49,682 nucleotides of DNA from Desulfofundulus thermosubterraneus DSM 16057. GTDB lineage: Bacteria > Bacillota > Desulfotomaculia > Desulfotomaculales > Desulfovirgulaceae. Both the position numbers and the translations under genes were made by a program. Where the stretch lies: assembly GCF_900142025.1 (NCBI RefSeq), contig NZ_FQZM01000025.1:1-49682 (forward strand), given 5' to 3'. Every line of letters starts with the position of its first letter. The stretch's first letter is position 1. This document shows, one piece after another, positions 1 to 7,582 of the stretch. Under the pieces are notes generated by a model. It was not told where the DNA came from. It saw only the letters and a list, made by a program, of their open reading frames with translations, and made no database searches.

Positions 1-495
1 ATCGGATTTTTCGTTGGTGTAGTTGTTGATGACGATTATTTCCGTGCCGTAAGATCTGAACAGCTTCTCGAAGAAATTGAAGCCGGTCCTGGTCAACCTG
101 TCTTTGTAAGTGATGATGACCTTTTCAATCCGGTAGTTGAGGATCTCTTTAAGTAATTCGTTAAAATCTTTCCGGTTGTCAAAATCTAAAGCGGAAGCAA
201 TGTCTTTGTAAATCCCATCAATTGTCCAACCGTTGTTGAGGCAGAACTGTTTCAACAATTCTAGCTGATTTTCTAAATCTCTCTTTTGCTTATTTGTGGA
301 CACCCTGGCGTAGAGCACGGTTTTCCTCTTGACAGGCTTGCCGGTGGTCTTTAGCAGGTATTCATAAACGGATTTTTCGTCGTAGTCGTAGTAGCCGTTG
401 GGTAGTTTGTTTACTTTGATTTTATTTTCCCACCGCAACCTGTTGAGGGTGCTCCGGCTGATACGTAATAATTCCATTACTTCTTTGGCTTTCAT
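1..495 (-). CDS. tnpA: IS607-family serine recombinase (TnpA), 3' end outside window
   Basis: Reading the minus strand from an ATG at 495 gives 165 codons with no stop before the window edge. The N-terminus (about residues 1-55) is a MerR/excisionase-like winged helix (AKEVMELLRIS start, then a short hydrophobic core). It is followed by the serine-recombinase catalytic start VLYARVSTNKQ, where the Ser is the presumed nucleophile, and later by a YKDRLTRTGF segment typical of the resolvase fold. This order, a small DNA-binding domain before a short resolvase domain, is characteristic of IS607 TnpA, which moves DNA through a serine-recombinase reaction without terminal inverted repeats. The accessory tnpB, if present, would lie beyond position 1. 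The element marks the left border of the window and has lower GC than the genes to its right. Confidence 0.9.
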   Translation of the reverse strand, partial: MKAKEVMELLRISRSTLNRLRWENKIKVNKLPNGYYDYDEKSVYEYLLKTTGKPVKRKTVLYARVSTNKQKRDLENQLELLKQFCLNNGWTIDGIYKDIASALDFDNRKDFNELLKEILNYRIEKVIITYKDRLTRTGFNFFEKLFRSYGTEIIVINNYTNEKSD

Positions 496-718
496 AGTAA
501 GTAAAGTATATCCAATTTGATAAAGACTGTCAAGAAGGTGTTAGAATTGTGGACTATATCAGGAAAACAACGGGTAACAGACGTTGGAGTTTTTCTTACT
601 GTTTTTTGCTTATAGCCGGGGCGGCAAAATGCTTGCAAAAACCCGCCCATAGTTGTAAAATATAAAAGCGGAGAGCGGGCGGCTAGCACCCTTAAACCCT
701 TTGCCAGGTACCCCCCTC
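496..718. other. Intergenic region between IS607 recombinase and tRNA-Ser
   Basis: No convincing gene is present here. Minus-strand open frames across this stretch have no ribosome binding site and overlap the tRNA. The sequence is AT-rich near the recombinase start and should contain the IS607 left end. IS607 elements lack inverted repeats, so the exact boundary cannot be placed by eye. Confidence 0.5.
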
Positions 719-747
719 TTGAGTTTTTTGTGCGGCATGAATATAAT
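719..747 (+). promoter_or_regulatory. Sigma-A type promoter for tRNA-Ser/SRP RNA
   Basis: TTGAGT at 719-724 and a perfect TATAAT at 742-747 are separated by 17 bp. The start of transcription would fall near 754, about 46 nt before the tRNA. Spacing and -10 match the vegetative consensus, so this is a strong candidate for the stable-RNA transcription unit. Confidence 0.75.
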
Positions 748-799
748 AAATTATACAGAAGAATAGCGTACCAGCGGCAGTAGGCCACGGTCATGGCGT

Positions 800-894
800 G
801 GAGAGATGGCTGAGTGGTTGAAGGCGCTCGCCTGGAGAGCGAGTAGACGGGTACAAAGCCTGTCTCGTGGGTTCGAATCCCACTCTCTCCGCCA
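800..894 (+). tRNA. tRNA-Ser (anticodon GGA)
   Basis: The acceptor stem GGAGAGA (800-806) pairs with TCTCTCC (884-890). The discriminator is G891 and CCA is encoded at 892-894. The anticodon loop CTGGAGA gives anticodon GGA (reads UCC/UCU). A long variable arm, as expected for class II tRNA-Ser, lies between the anticodon stem and the T arm, whose loop carries GTTCGAATC. It lies just upstream of the SRP RNA, with which it may be co-transcribed. Confidence 0.97.
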
Positions 895-951
895 GTGTCA
901 AGTTTTTGGCCGCAGGTTTGGCAGGGCCGGCCGACGGCCTGTGGAAGCATT

Positions 952-1220
952 GGCCGTGCTAGACGGGGAGGTAGCGGTGCCCTGTACCCGCAAACCGCTG
1001 TAGCGGGGTCGAATTCCTGTCCGCGGGTGTGGCTTGTGGGGTCTGGCCCCTGTAAGGGGTGACGACGGTTGGGTCTTGCGCGACGGAGACTTCTGAACCG
1101 TGTCAGGTCCTGGCGGAAGCAGCACTAAGGAAGCCCCTCCGGGTGCCGCAAGGGTGCCTGACCCGAGCTACCTGCAGGGGTAACGCCCGGAAGTCACCAT
1201 TCAACGACAGGTGCACGGCC
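952..1220 (+). ncRNA. ffs: Signal recognition particle RNA, large Gram-positive type
   Basis: The ends GGCCGTGC (952-959) and GCACGGCC (1213-1220) pair. The 5' domain has the Alu-type GGGGAGGTAGCGGTGCCCTG segment seen in Bacillus scRNA. The SRP54-binding helix 8 core appears as GTCAGGTCCTGGCGGAAGCA followed by GCACTAAGG, with the GGAA tetraloop and the asymmetric AGCA loop. The ~269-nt length matches the Bacillus/Clostridia Alu-containing SRP RNA rather than the short 4.5S form. It sits directly upstream of dnaX, the same neighbourhood as in Bacillus. Confidence 0.95.
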
Positions 1221-1233
1221 AACAAGAATTCGC

Positions 1234-1260
1234 GAACTGCGTAAAAGCAGTTCTTTTTTT
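1234..1260 (+). terminator. Rho-independent terminator of SRP RNA
   Basis: Stem GAACTGC (1234-1240) with GCAGTTC (1247-1253), loop GTAAAA, followed directly by seven T residues (1254-1260). Confidence 0.9.
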
Positions 1261-1404
1261 CTATAAAGAGGAAATTAATTAAAAGGTGACGAATTTGTAG
1301 TAAGGCTTATGCACCAAGCGTGTGCGCATCCAATAACCGGATTCATTAAATGCTTACTGCCATGCCGTATGGCAATTTAAATGAGCACCGTGGAGTGAAT
1401 TACC

Positions 1405-3144
1405 ATGTCTTACCAGGCCCTTTACCGCAAGTGGCGCCCCCGGCGTTTTCAAGAAATAGTCGGCCAGGAACATGTTACCCTTACGTTGCAAAATGCCCTG
1501 CTGGCCGGGAGAGTTGCCCACGCCTACCTTTTTTGCGGTCCCCGGGGCACGGGCAAAACAACCACAGCCAAGGTGTTGGCCAAGGCATTGAATTGCCTTG
1601 CCCGCCAGGGGTCCGAACCCTGCAACGAATGTGCCGTTTGCCGGGAGATTAGCGCGGGCACGTCCATGGACGTGGTGGAAATAGATGCCGCCTCCCACCG
1701 GGGCATCGATGAAATCCGGGAGCTGCGGGAAAAAGTGAGATTTTCGCCGGCAATGGCCGGCTACCGGGTTTATATTATCGACGAAGTGCATATGCTGACC
1801 AGTGAAGCCTTTAATGCCCTGTTGAAAACTTTAGAGGAGCCGCCAGCCCATGTGGTTTTTGTTCTGGCTACCACCGAGCCCCATAAAGTTCCCCTGACCA
1901 TCTTATCCCGGTGCCAGCGTTTTGATTTTTATCCCATTGGCCTTGAGGATATGCTGGCCCGCTTGCGGGAGGTAGCTGCCGGTGCAGGTTTTAAAGTGGA
2001 AGAGGAGGCTTTATACCTGATTGCCCGGGCTGCCGATGGCGGCCTGCGGGACGCTCTGGGCATCCTGGATCAGGCGGCGGCCTATGGCAACATGGTTGTC
2101 ACCGTAGACCATGTGCACCGGATTATGGGTACCGTCCGGGACGACCTGCTGGATGAGGCAGCCCGGGCTCTGGCGGCCGGCCGGGCCGACCGCCTGCTGC
2201 ACCTGGTGGCCGCCCTGGTAGCAGAAGGAAAAGACCTGCGCCTCTTTGTCCAGGGGCTGGCGGCTTATTTGCGCAACCTCATGCTGCTCCGGGTTTCCCC
2301 CCAGCAAGAGCTGGCTCTGGCTCCCGGGGAAAGGGAGCGTTTGCTGGAACGGGCCGCTGAATTCACCCGGGAACAATTGCTGCACATTTTACAGGTGCTG
2401 ACCCGGGTGGAGCAGGATATGAAATGGGCCAGCCAGCCCCGCATATTACTGGAGGTGGCCCTGGTGGAAGCCACCCGTCCCGAAAGCGGCAGTTCCCCGG
2501 CCGCCCTTGCCCGGCGGGTGGAACAGCTGGAGTTGCGCCTGGAACAGATGATAGCCGGTTGCGTGAATGGTTTCGTTGAGGAAAAAGATGTTGTTGCAAA
2601 AGATGTCCGACCGCCAGAGGAAGAACTAAAGGCTGGCAACACGGGCGACACAAGCACAGAACGGTCCCAGGCAAGAAAAAACACCGCTGCGGGAGGGCGG
2701 GGGAAAAAACAAGCCGCCACAGAAGAAGTTCAGCCAACTCAGGCCGTAAAAGCTCCCCTCGAAAGCGGGAATGCTTGCGCCAACGGCGGGATCACTCTGG
2801 ACAAAATCAGGCAGCGCTGGCAGCAGGTGCTGGATCTGGTCCGCAGCAAGAGCGTTCCAGTATACAATTATCTTACCCACAGCTGGCCGGAACAGGTTGA
2901 GGAGGGTTGCTTAACCATAGCCTTCGGCCTCGATGACATGTTCAAGAATTTGCTGGACACGGCGGTAAACCGCCGGGTGCTGGAAGAGGCGCTGGCCGTT
3001 TTATTCCCGGGAACCTGGCGGGTAAACATAGTGTACGGGAACGCTCCCCCGGAAGAAAGGAAACCGGACGAGCCGAATGAGCACCTTGACGCCGCCACGG
3101 CCATCCAGCTGTTCGGGGGAGAAGAGATAGAAGAAAACAATTAA
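1405..3144 (+). CDS. dnaX: DNA polymerase III subunit gamma/tau
   Basis: A 579-residue clamp-loader ATPase. It starts MSYQALYRKWRP, the conserved beginning of bacterial DnaX. Walker A is GPRGTGKTTTAK (about residues 45-56), followed by the zinc module with CNECAVC, Walker B with DEVHM, and sensor 1 with SRCQRF. The C-terminal part (after ~370) is lower-complexity linker followed by a tau-like domain that would contact polymerase and helicase. GGAG at 1392-1395 is the ribosome binding site, 9 nt before ATG. It heads the dnaX–ybaB–recR operon (gaps of 20 and 12 nt), a conserved Firmicute arrangement. Confidence 0.97.
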   Translation: MSYQALYRKWRPRRFQEIVGQEHVTLTLQNALLAGRVAHAYLFCGPRGTGKTTTAKVLAKALNCLARQGSEPCNECAVCREISAGTSMDVVEIDAASHRGIDEIRELREKVRFSPAMAGYRVYIIDEVHMLTSEAFNALLKTLEEPPAHVVFVLATTEPHKVPLTILSRCQRFDFYPIGLEDMLARLREVAAGAGFKVEEEALYLIARAADGGLRDALGILDQAAAYGNMVVTVDHVHRIMGTVRDDLLDEAARALAAGRADRLLHLVAALVAEGKDLRLFVQGLAAYLRNLMLLRVSPQQELALAPGERERLLERAAEFTREQLLHILQVLTRVEQDMKWASQPRILLEVALVEATRPESGSSPAALARRVEQLELRLEQMIAGCVNGFVEEKDVVAKDVRPPEEELKAGNTGDTSTERSQARKNTAAGGRGKKQAATEEVQPTQAVKAPLESGNACANGGITLDKIRQRWQQVLDLVRSKSVPVYNYLTHSWPEQVEEGCLTIAFGLDDMFKNLLDTAVNRRVLEEALAVLFPGTWRVNIVYGNAPPEERKPDEPNEHLDAATAIQLFGGEEIEENN

Positions 3145-3164
3145 TCAAAAGGAGAGATCAAATC

Positions 3165-3482
3165 ATGATGGGTCCCAATATGAACAAAATGCTAAAGCAG
3201 GTCCAGAAAATGCAGGCAGAAATGATGCGCCTGCAGGAGGAACTGGGCAACCGGACGGTGGAGGCCACTGCCGGAGGGGGAGCCGTAAAGGCCGTGGTGA
3301 ACGGGAAGCAGGAACTGGTGGCTCTGGAAATAAAGCCCGAGGCAGTGGACCCGGAAGATGTGGAAATGTTGACGGAGCTTGTTCTCACGGCCGTAAACAG
3401 CGCCCTCAATCAATCCCGGGAAATGGTGACCAGGGAAATGGGCAAGTTGACCGGCGGACTAAACCTCCCCGGCCTCTTTTAG
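3165..3482 (+). CDS. ybaB: YbaB/EbfC family nucleoid-associated protein
   Basis: A 105-residue DNA-binding protein of the YbaB/EbfC family. The Met-rich N-terminal helix (NMNKMLKQVQKMQAEM) and the central AGGGAVKAVVNGKQE strand region are typical. The protein forms a tweezer-like dimer on DNA in studied relatives and is nearly always encoded between dnaX and recR, as here. AAAAGGAG ends 10 nt before ATG 3165. A second ATG follows at 3168, but spacing favours the first. Confidence 0.95.
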   Translation: MMGPNMNKMLKQVQKMQAEMMRLQEELGNRTVEATAGGGAVKAVVNGKQELVALEIKPEAVDPEDVEMLTELVLTAVNSALNQSREMVTREMGKLTGGLNLPGLF

Positions 3483-3494
3483 GGGTGAGCTCCG

Positions 3495-4094
3495 GTGAGG
3501 TATCTTTCCGGCCCGGCAAACCGCCTGATTGAGGAGCTCGCCAAGCTACCAGGCATCGGTCCTAAAACGGCCCAGCGCCTGGCCTTCCACCTTTTGAACG
3601 CTCCGCCGGAAGTAGCCCACAACCTGGCCCGGGCCCTGGTTTTCGCCCGCGATAACGTCCGCTATTGTTCGGTCTGCGCCAACCTCACCGACCGGGAAGT
3701 CTGCCAGATTTGCTCCGACCCGGAGCGGGACCCCACCCTTGTCTGCGTGGTCCAGGAACCGCGGGACGTGGTGGCCATGGAAAAAACCCGGGGCTACCGG
3801 GGGCTCTACCACGTTCTGCAGGGAGCCATCTCCCCCCTGGCCGGGGTGGGTCCGGACGACCTGACCATCAAGCAACTTCTGGCCAGATTGGGCGAAGGAA
3901 AGATCAAAGAAGTAATTCTGGCCACCAATCCGGACGTTGAAGGTGATGCAACCGCCCTTTACCTGGCCCAGCTAATCAAACCCCTGGGTTTAAAGGTTAC
4001 CCGCATCGCCCACGGTTTGCCCGTGGGCGCCCATCTGGAATATGCCGACGAGATGACCCTGGCCATGGCTCTGGAAGGCCGGCGGGAATTATAA
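3495..4094 (+). CDS. recR: Recombination mediator protein RecR
   Basis: A 199-residue RecR of normal length, starting at GTG 3495. The N-terminal helix-hairpin-helix is [17 protein letters not shown] (residues ~17-33). A zinc finger follows with CSVC and CQIC (residues ~57-72), then a Toprim domain ([14 protein letters not shown]) and a C-terminal Walker-like [17 protein letters not shown] segment that is diagnostic of RecR. It acts with RecF/RecO to load RecA on gapped DNA. It lies 12 nt after ybaB and is probably translated from the same transcript. Confidence 0.97.
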   Translation: MRYLSGPANRLIEELAKLPGIGPKTAQRLAFHLLNAPPEVAHNLARALVFARDNVRYCSVCANLTDREVCQICSDPERDPTLVCVVQEPRDVVAMEKTRGYRGLYHVLQGAISPLAGVGPDDLTIKQLLARLGEGKIKEVILATNPDVEGDATALYLAQLIKPLGLKVTRIAHGLPVGAHLEYADEMTLAMALEGRREL

Positions 4095-4169
4095 TAGGTG
4101 AGCATATTTTTCCATCCCACCCCATATACATGCTGTGGGACAAGATTGCCGCCAAAAGGGGTGGGGCTG

Positions 4170-4433
4170 ATGGAATTAAGATTAATTTTTTTAATAGGCC
4201 TCGGGCTTCTGGGCTTATTTCTCATGGGTGGTGTTTTGTTCAAGGTTTTTAAATTTAGCATACAGTTGATCCTCCATATCCTGCTGGGGGGAGTTATATT
4301 GCTTATGTTCAATATTTTCTTCGGACAGTTGGGCTTAAGGATCGCTGTTAACCCGGTTACTCTCCTCACCGCCGGATTGCTCCAGGTGCCCGGGGTGCTC
4401 CTGTTAATCCTGTTGCACTACTTTTTTATTTAG
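4170..4433 (+). CDS. bofA: Pro-sigma-K processing inhibitor BofA
   Basis: An 87-residue membrane protein with two hydrophobic segments (residues ~4-24 and ~28-50) and a hydrophobic C-terminus containing NPVTLLTAGLLQVPGVLLLILLHYF, close to the BofA C-terminal signature. BofA holds the intramembrane protease SpoIVFB inactive in the forespore outer membrane until sigma-K is needed. Its position after recR matches Bacillus and marks the host as a spore former. I chose ATG 4170 over an upstream GTG at 4098: GGGGTGGGG lies just before 4170, and the extra 24 residues resemble nothing in BofA. Confidence 0.9.
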   Translation: MELRLIFLIGLGLLGLFLMGGVLFKVFKFSIQLILHILLGGVILLMFNIFFGQLGLRIAVNPVTLLTAGLLQVPGVLLLILLHYFFI

Positions 4434-4479
4434 AAAGTTTACTTTAGATAAGCGTAAATTTTGCAATTTTTGACTTGTG

Positions 4480-4508
4480 TTGACGTGGAGTCCTTTTTGC
4501 AATATACT
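4480..4508 (+). promoter_or_regulatory. Sigma-A type promoter
   Basis: TTGACG (4480-4485) and TATACT (4503-4508) are separated by exactly 17 bp. It is oriented toward the P-loop gene that begins near 4668 and would give a leader of about 150 nt containing the hairpin at 4568-4590. Confidence 0.7.
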
Positions 4509-4567
4509 AAATACGGATTGAAGGGTCGTGATAAAACAAATAAAATTAATAAAGATGAATAAAATTA

Positions 4568-4590
4568 GGGACAGTAGGCCCAACTGTCCC
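4568..4590 (+). terminator. Hairpin in leader, possible intrinsic terminator
   Basis: GGGACAGT (4568-4575) pairs perfectly with ACTGTCCC (4583-4590) around a 7-nt loop, followed by a broken T run (GGTTTTCGTTCTT). It may end transcripts from bofA, or act in the leader of the next gene, since a strong promoter lies just upstream at 4480-4508. Confidence 0.5.
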
Positions 4591-4667
4591 GGTTTTCGTT
4601 CTTATGTTGTTGTAGTCTTTTTAGAAAATAAATATGGGTTTTTAAAATTTTTTATTTTCGCGTCGAC

Positions 4668-5351
4668 TTGGCGGAGGTGAGATGTATTTCCGGCCGGATA
4701 GTAGAAGCCTATATTGGAGAGTATGCCAGTGGCAAGAGTGAAGTGGCAGTCAACCGGGCTATTTTTCTAGCCTCCAGTGGCCGGCGGGTTAACCTGGTTG
4801 ATCTGGACATCGTGGAGCCCTGCTATACCCTGCGGCCGATCAAGAAAAAATTAACTGCTATGGGGATGAATGTAGTGGCCTGGGAAACCAGGGAAATGAT
4901 GGGTTTGGGAGAAACGGGAAGCATTCTTCACCCCGCCAATCGTTGGGCCCTAAGGCTTCCCGGGGACGTAATCCTTGATATCGGCTACGGCGTGGAAGGA
5001 GCCAAAACCTTAAACCTTGTGGAGGGTGCGGCTACCGACCCTGACTTAAAAATTTTCGCGGTGGTAAACGTAGGCCGGCCCATGACCGGTACGGTGGAAG
5101 AAATTGTGGAATATGTCCGGTCCCTGGGAAGAGTGGATGGCCTGATCAACAACAGCCACCTGGGTGATGAAACTACCGTGGAATTTGTCCAGGAAGGGGC
5201 AAGGATTGTGAACGACGCTGCCAGGCAACTGGGCATTCCCGTGGTGGCCACTACCGTCCTGGAAGAGCTGGCCCGGGTCATCGGCACCCATGATGCGGCA
5301 GGCCACCCGGTGAGGCCCATCAAGCGTTATATGACCAAAACCCTGTGGTGA
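4668..5351 (+). CDS. ParA/MinD-like P-loop nucleotide-binding protein
   Basis: A 227-residue cytoplasmic protein of the SIMIBI/CobQ-MinD superfamily by fold features. It has a P-loop variant GEYASGKSE (~residues 17-25), then LVDLDIVEPCYTLRP and a DIGYGVEGAKTLNLVEGA segment. I recall similar proteins near 2-oxoacid:ferredoxin oxidoreductases in Moorella/Desulfotomaculum-type genomes, as here, but the function is not known to me. The start is uncertain. TTG 4668 has no ribosome binding site. The good GGAGGTGA motif (4672-4679) lies inside the frame, so initiation at a non-standard codon such as ATT 4686 is possible. An out-of-frame ATG at 4682 soon meets a stop. Confidence 0.75.
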   Translation: MAEVRCISGRIVEAYIGEYASGKSEVAVNRAIFLASSGRRVNLVDLDIVEPCYTLRPIKKKLTAMGMNVVAWETREMMGLGETGSILHPANRWALRLPGDVILDIGYGVEGAKTLNLVEGAATDPDLKIFAVVNVGRPMTGTVEEIVEYVRSLGRVDGLINNSHLGDETTVEFVQEGARIVNDAARQLGIPVVATTVLEELARVIGTHDAAGHPVRPIKRYMTKTLW

Positions 5352-5353
5352 AA

Positions 5354-5380
5354 AAGAAAAGCTCTTTTTGCGCTTTTCTT
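5354..5380 (+). terminator. Putative intrinsic terminator
   Basis: AAGAAAAGC (5354-5362) pairs with GCTTTTCTT (5372-5380) around a T-rich loop, directly after the stop codon. The T run forms part of the stem, as in bidirectional-type terminators. Confidence 0.55.
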
Positions 5381-5395
5381 AAGGGCAAGAGTGAA

Positions 5396-5660
5396 TGTTC
5401 AGCAAAACCGTACTGACGAGGGTGCGGCACTGTCCGGAGCGAACGACTTGCGAAGCGCCGGTAACAGCACCCGGTGAACCCGGCACTCACCGGCAAAAAA
5501 TGCTCATTTCAAGGCTAATGCAACAGGCAGGAGAAGATTTGGTCTTCCTCGTACAGCTTTTTCAGTGAGTGCTGGGCGGCCGAAGCGAACCGTGGTGCGC
5601 ATCTTACGCGAAGCACTGGAGTGAGCAAGGACAGCGCCGCACCCAAGCGGGTTCACTGAA
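5396..5660. repeat. ~265-bp imperfect palindrome (MITE-like or degenerate hairpin repeat)
   Basis: This fills the gap before korA. The outer segments AATGTTCAG (near 5395) and CTGAACATT (near 5646-5654) are inverted copies. GGGTGCGGCACTGTCC (5420-5435) is matched in inverse by GGACAGCGCCGCACCC (5628-5643) with one mismatch. CGGCACTCAC (about 5482) is matched by the inverse of GTGAGTGCTGGG (about 5556). The arms diverge but stay in register over ~110 nt each, leaving a ~40-nt centre. No protein is predicted inside. It could be a decayed miniature inverted-repeat element or a structured leader of korA. Confidence 0.6.
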
Positions 5661-5698
5661 CATTTACGGGATGAGATTTTCAGGAGGTGTAGGTTCTT

Positions 5699-6787
5699 AT
5701 GCCTGATAAACCAATTGAGGGTGAAAAGCGGGTCTTTATGACCGGTAATGAGGTGGTTGCCTGGGCTGCGCTGGTGGCCGGCGCCGAGATCATGTACGGT
5801 TACCCGATTACCCCTCAGAATGAAATCATGCACTACTGGACCCGCCTGGCGCCCAAATATGGCCGCGAGTTCCTGCAAACGGAGGATGAGCTTTCCGCCG
5901 GTTTTACCACCGTCGGCGGAGTGCTGGCGGGACGCAAAGCCTTCACGGCCACGGCAGGACCGGGTAACACCTTGATGCAGGAACCCATGTCCATGGCTGA
6001 GGCCATGCGCCTGCCCACGGTAGTGGTAATCCAGCAGCGGGGCGGTCCTTCCACGGCCACCGTAATTTACTCCCAGCAGGAAGTGACCATGACCACCCTG
6101 GGCGGCAACGGCGAAGGCTTGCGTATCGTCTACTCCACTGCCAACCACCAGGAGCTCTTTGATTATACCATCAAGGCCTTTAATACGGCCTGGAAATATC
6201 GTTTCCCCACCTTTGTTCTGGGTGACGGCTACCAGGCGAAAATGAGGGAATCCCTGACCATCTACGACCCCGCCAGCCGGGGCATTGAGCTGGTAGAAGC
6301 CGAGCCTTACTTTGGCAAGCCCGGTGTTCCCGGGGTGGACAGGCCTCCCACACAGCTGCGCAATACCTACAACGTAGAAGAAGAACTCTACGAGGTGTTG
6401 GAAGGGTACTTCAGGGACTATCAGAAAATCGCCCCGGAAGTAGCGGAGCACGAAGCCTTTGGTCTTGAGGATTCCGACCTGGTGGTGGTTTCCCACGGTG
6501 TTGTATCCCGGGCATGTAAGGCCGCCGTGAAAGAGCTGCGGGAAGCGGGTATCAAGGTTGGCTACTTCCGTCCTATCACCCTGCGTCCCCTTCCGGTGGA
6601 AGCCATCCGGGAAACGGCCAGCAAGGCCAGGCAATTCCTGGTTGTTGAATCGGCCCAGGGGCAGTTGGCCAGGCTTTTGAAGGAAGCGGCTTTCGGATGT
6701 CCCGTGGAAATGCTGGATCTTTTCAAGCCCGGTGTAGGCATCACTGCCGAAGATGTGGTCAGCCGCGTGAAAGAGATTGTCGGTTAA
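5699..6787 (+). CDS. korA: 2-oxoacid:ferredoxin oxidoreductase subunit alpha
   Basis: A 362-residue alpha subunit. It carries the pyruvate/2-oxoglutarate oxidoreductase domain (MTGNEVVAWAA, GYPITPQNEI, TAGPGNTLMQEP; residues ~14-250) followed by the transketolase C-like domain II (~255-360). With the beta subunit it oxidatively decarboxylates a 2-oxo acid to its acyl-CoA and reduces ferredoxin. CAGGAGGTG ends 10 nt before ATG 5699. It leads a tight four-gene operon (alpha, beta, gamma, delta). The subunit size and alpha–beta split match Kor/Vor types rather than single-chain PFOR. Substrate (2-oxoglutarate or branched 2-oxo acid) cannot be decided from motifs. Confidence 0.92.
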   Translation: MPDKPIEGEKRVFMTGNEVVAWAALVAGAEIMYGYPITPQNEIMHYWTRLAPKYGREFLQTEDELSAGFTTVGGVLAGRKAFTATAGPGNTLMQEPMSMAEAMRLPTVVVIQQRGGPSTATVIYSQQEVTMTTLGGNGEGLRIVYSTANHQELFDYTIKAFNTAWKYRFPTFVLGDGYQAKMRESLTIYDPASRGIELVEAEPYFGKPGVPGVDRPPTQLRNTYNVEEELYEVLEGYFRDYQKIAPEVAEHEAFGLEDSDLVVVSHGVVSRACKAAVKELREAGIKVGYFRPITLRPLPVEAIRETASKARQFLVVESAQGQLARLLKEAAFGCPVEMLDLFKPGVGITAEDVVSRVKEIVG

Positions 6788-6817
6788 TGGCGAAACAAGG
6801 AAAGGAGGCCATATTTG

Positions 6818-7582
6818 ATGTCTGTGCAACCTGCCATGCCCAAGAGCTGGCGTGTAGATACCAAGCCCCACAAATTTTGTCCCGGTTGCGGCCACGGCCT
6901 GGTGCTGAAGGCGCTGGGTCAGGCCATTGACGAATTGGGGATCCAGGACCGGGCCGTTTTTGGCTGTGATATTGGCTGTTCCTTGCTTGCCTGGGACTTC
7001 TTCAACGTGGATACCATACAAACCCATCACGGCCGGACCACGCCGGTGATCACCGGTTTAAAGCGGGCCAATCCCAACCTCATCGGCATCGCTTACATGG
7101 GTGACGGCGGCGGCTATGCCATTGGCTCGCAGCACCTGGTAAATGCTGCGGCAAGGAATGAAAAGATCACCGTGATTCTGGTCAACAATACCCAGTACGG
7201 CATGACCGGCGGCCAGATGGCGCCCACCACCCTGCCCGGCCAGAAGACCGAAACCACACCCTACGGCCGGGATCCGGAAAAAACCGGTTATCCCACCCAG
7301 GGTCCGGAAATGGTGGCCGCCATTACCCGGGAGGGAGCCTATGTGGCCCGGGGTACCGTGGCCAACCTGCGGCAGTTAAAGAATTACCTGAAAAAGGCCC
7401 TGGAAAATCAGATGGCGGGCAACGGTTTTTCCTTTGTGGAGGTCCTCTCCACCTGCCCCACAAACTGGCGGACCAACGCCGAGGAGACCTGGAAAATGGT
7501 GGAACAGGAACTTCCCAAGTACTTCAAGGTGGGCGAAATTAAAGTGCCCGGCGGCCAGAAGGAGGGTGAGGCAAATGGCTAA
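6818..7582 (+). CDS. korB: 2-oxoacid:ferredoxin oxidoreductase subunit beta (TPP-binding)
   Basis: A 254-residue beta subunit with the thiamine pyrophosphate signature GDGGGYAIGSQHL through NNTQYGMTGGQ (residues ~90-135). Its CPGCGHG motif (residues ~21-27) holds Cys ligands for the proximal 4Fe-4S cluster. The conserved GCDIGCS segment follows. I placed the start at ATG 6818 (AAAGGAGG at 6801-6808) rather than the adjoining TTG 6815. The last codons overlap the start of the gamma gene by 8 nt, so the two are probably translationally coupled. Confidence 0.93.
   Translation: MSVQPAMPKSWRVDTKPHKFCPGCGHGLVLKALGQAIDELGIQDRAVFGCDIGCSLLAWDFFNVDTIQTHHGRTTPVITGLKRANPNLIGIAYMGDGGGYAIGSQHLVNAAARNEKITVILVNNTQYGMTGGQMAPTTLPGQKTETTPYGRDPEKTGYPTQGPEMVAAITREGAYVARGTVANLRQLKNYLKKALENQMAGNGFSFVEVLSTCPTNWRTNAEETWKMVEQELPKYFKVGEIKVPGGQKEGEANG

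Noticed and set aside
806-1003. A 65-codon open frame starting in the tRNA
   Set aside because: It overlaps the tRNA-Ser and SRP RNA, both of which are certain.
2690-2715. Possible programmed -1 frameshift (GGGAAAAAAC) in dnaX, as in the E. coli gamma/tau switch
   Set aside because: The slippery bases are not in the A-AAA-AAG phase and the -1 frame shows no early stop, so there is no evidence for a short gamma form.
5504-7030. A 508-codon minus-strand open frame across korA/korB
   Set aside because: It is the antisense of well-supported korA and korB, is rich in Gly/His/Gln as expected of an antisense frame of GC-rich genes, and has no ribosome binding site or known domain.
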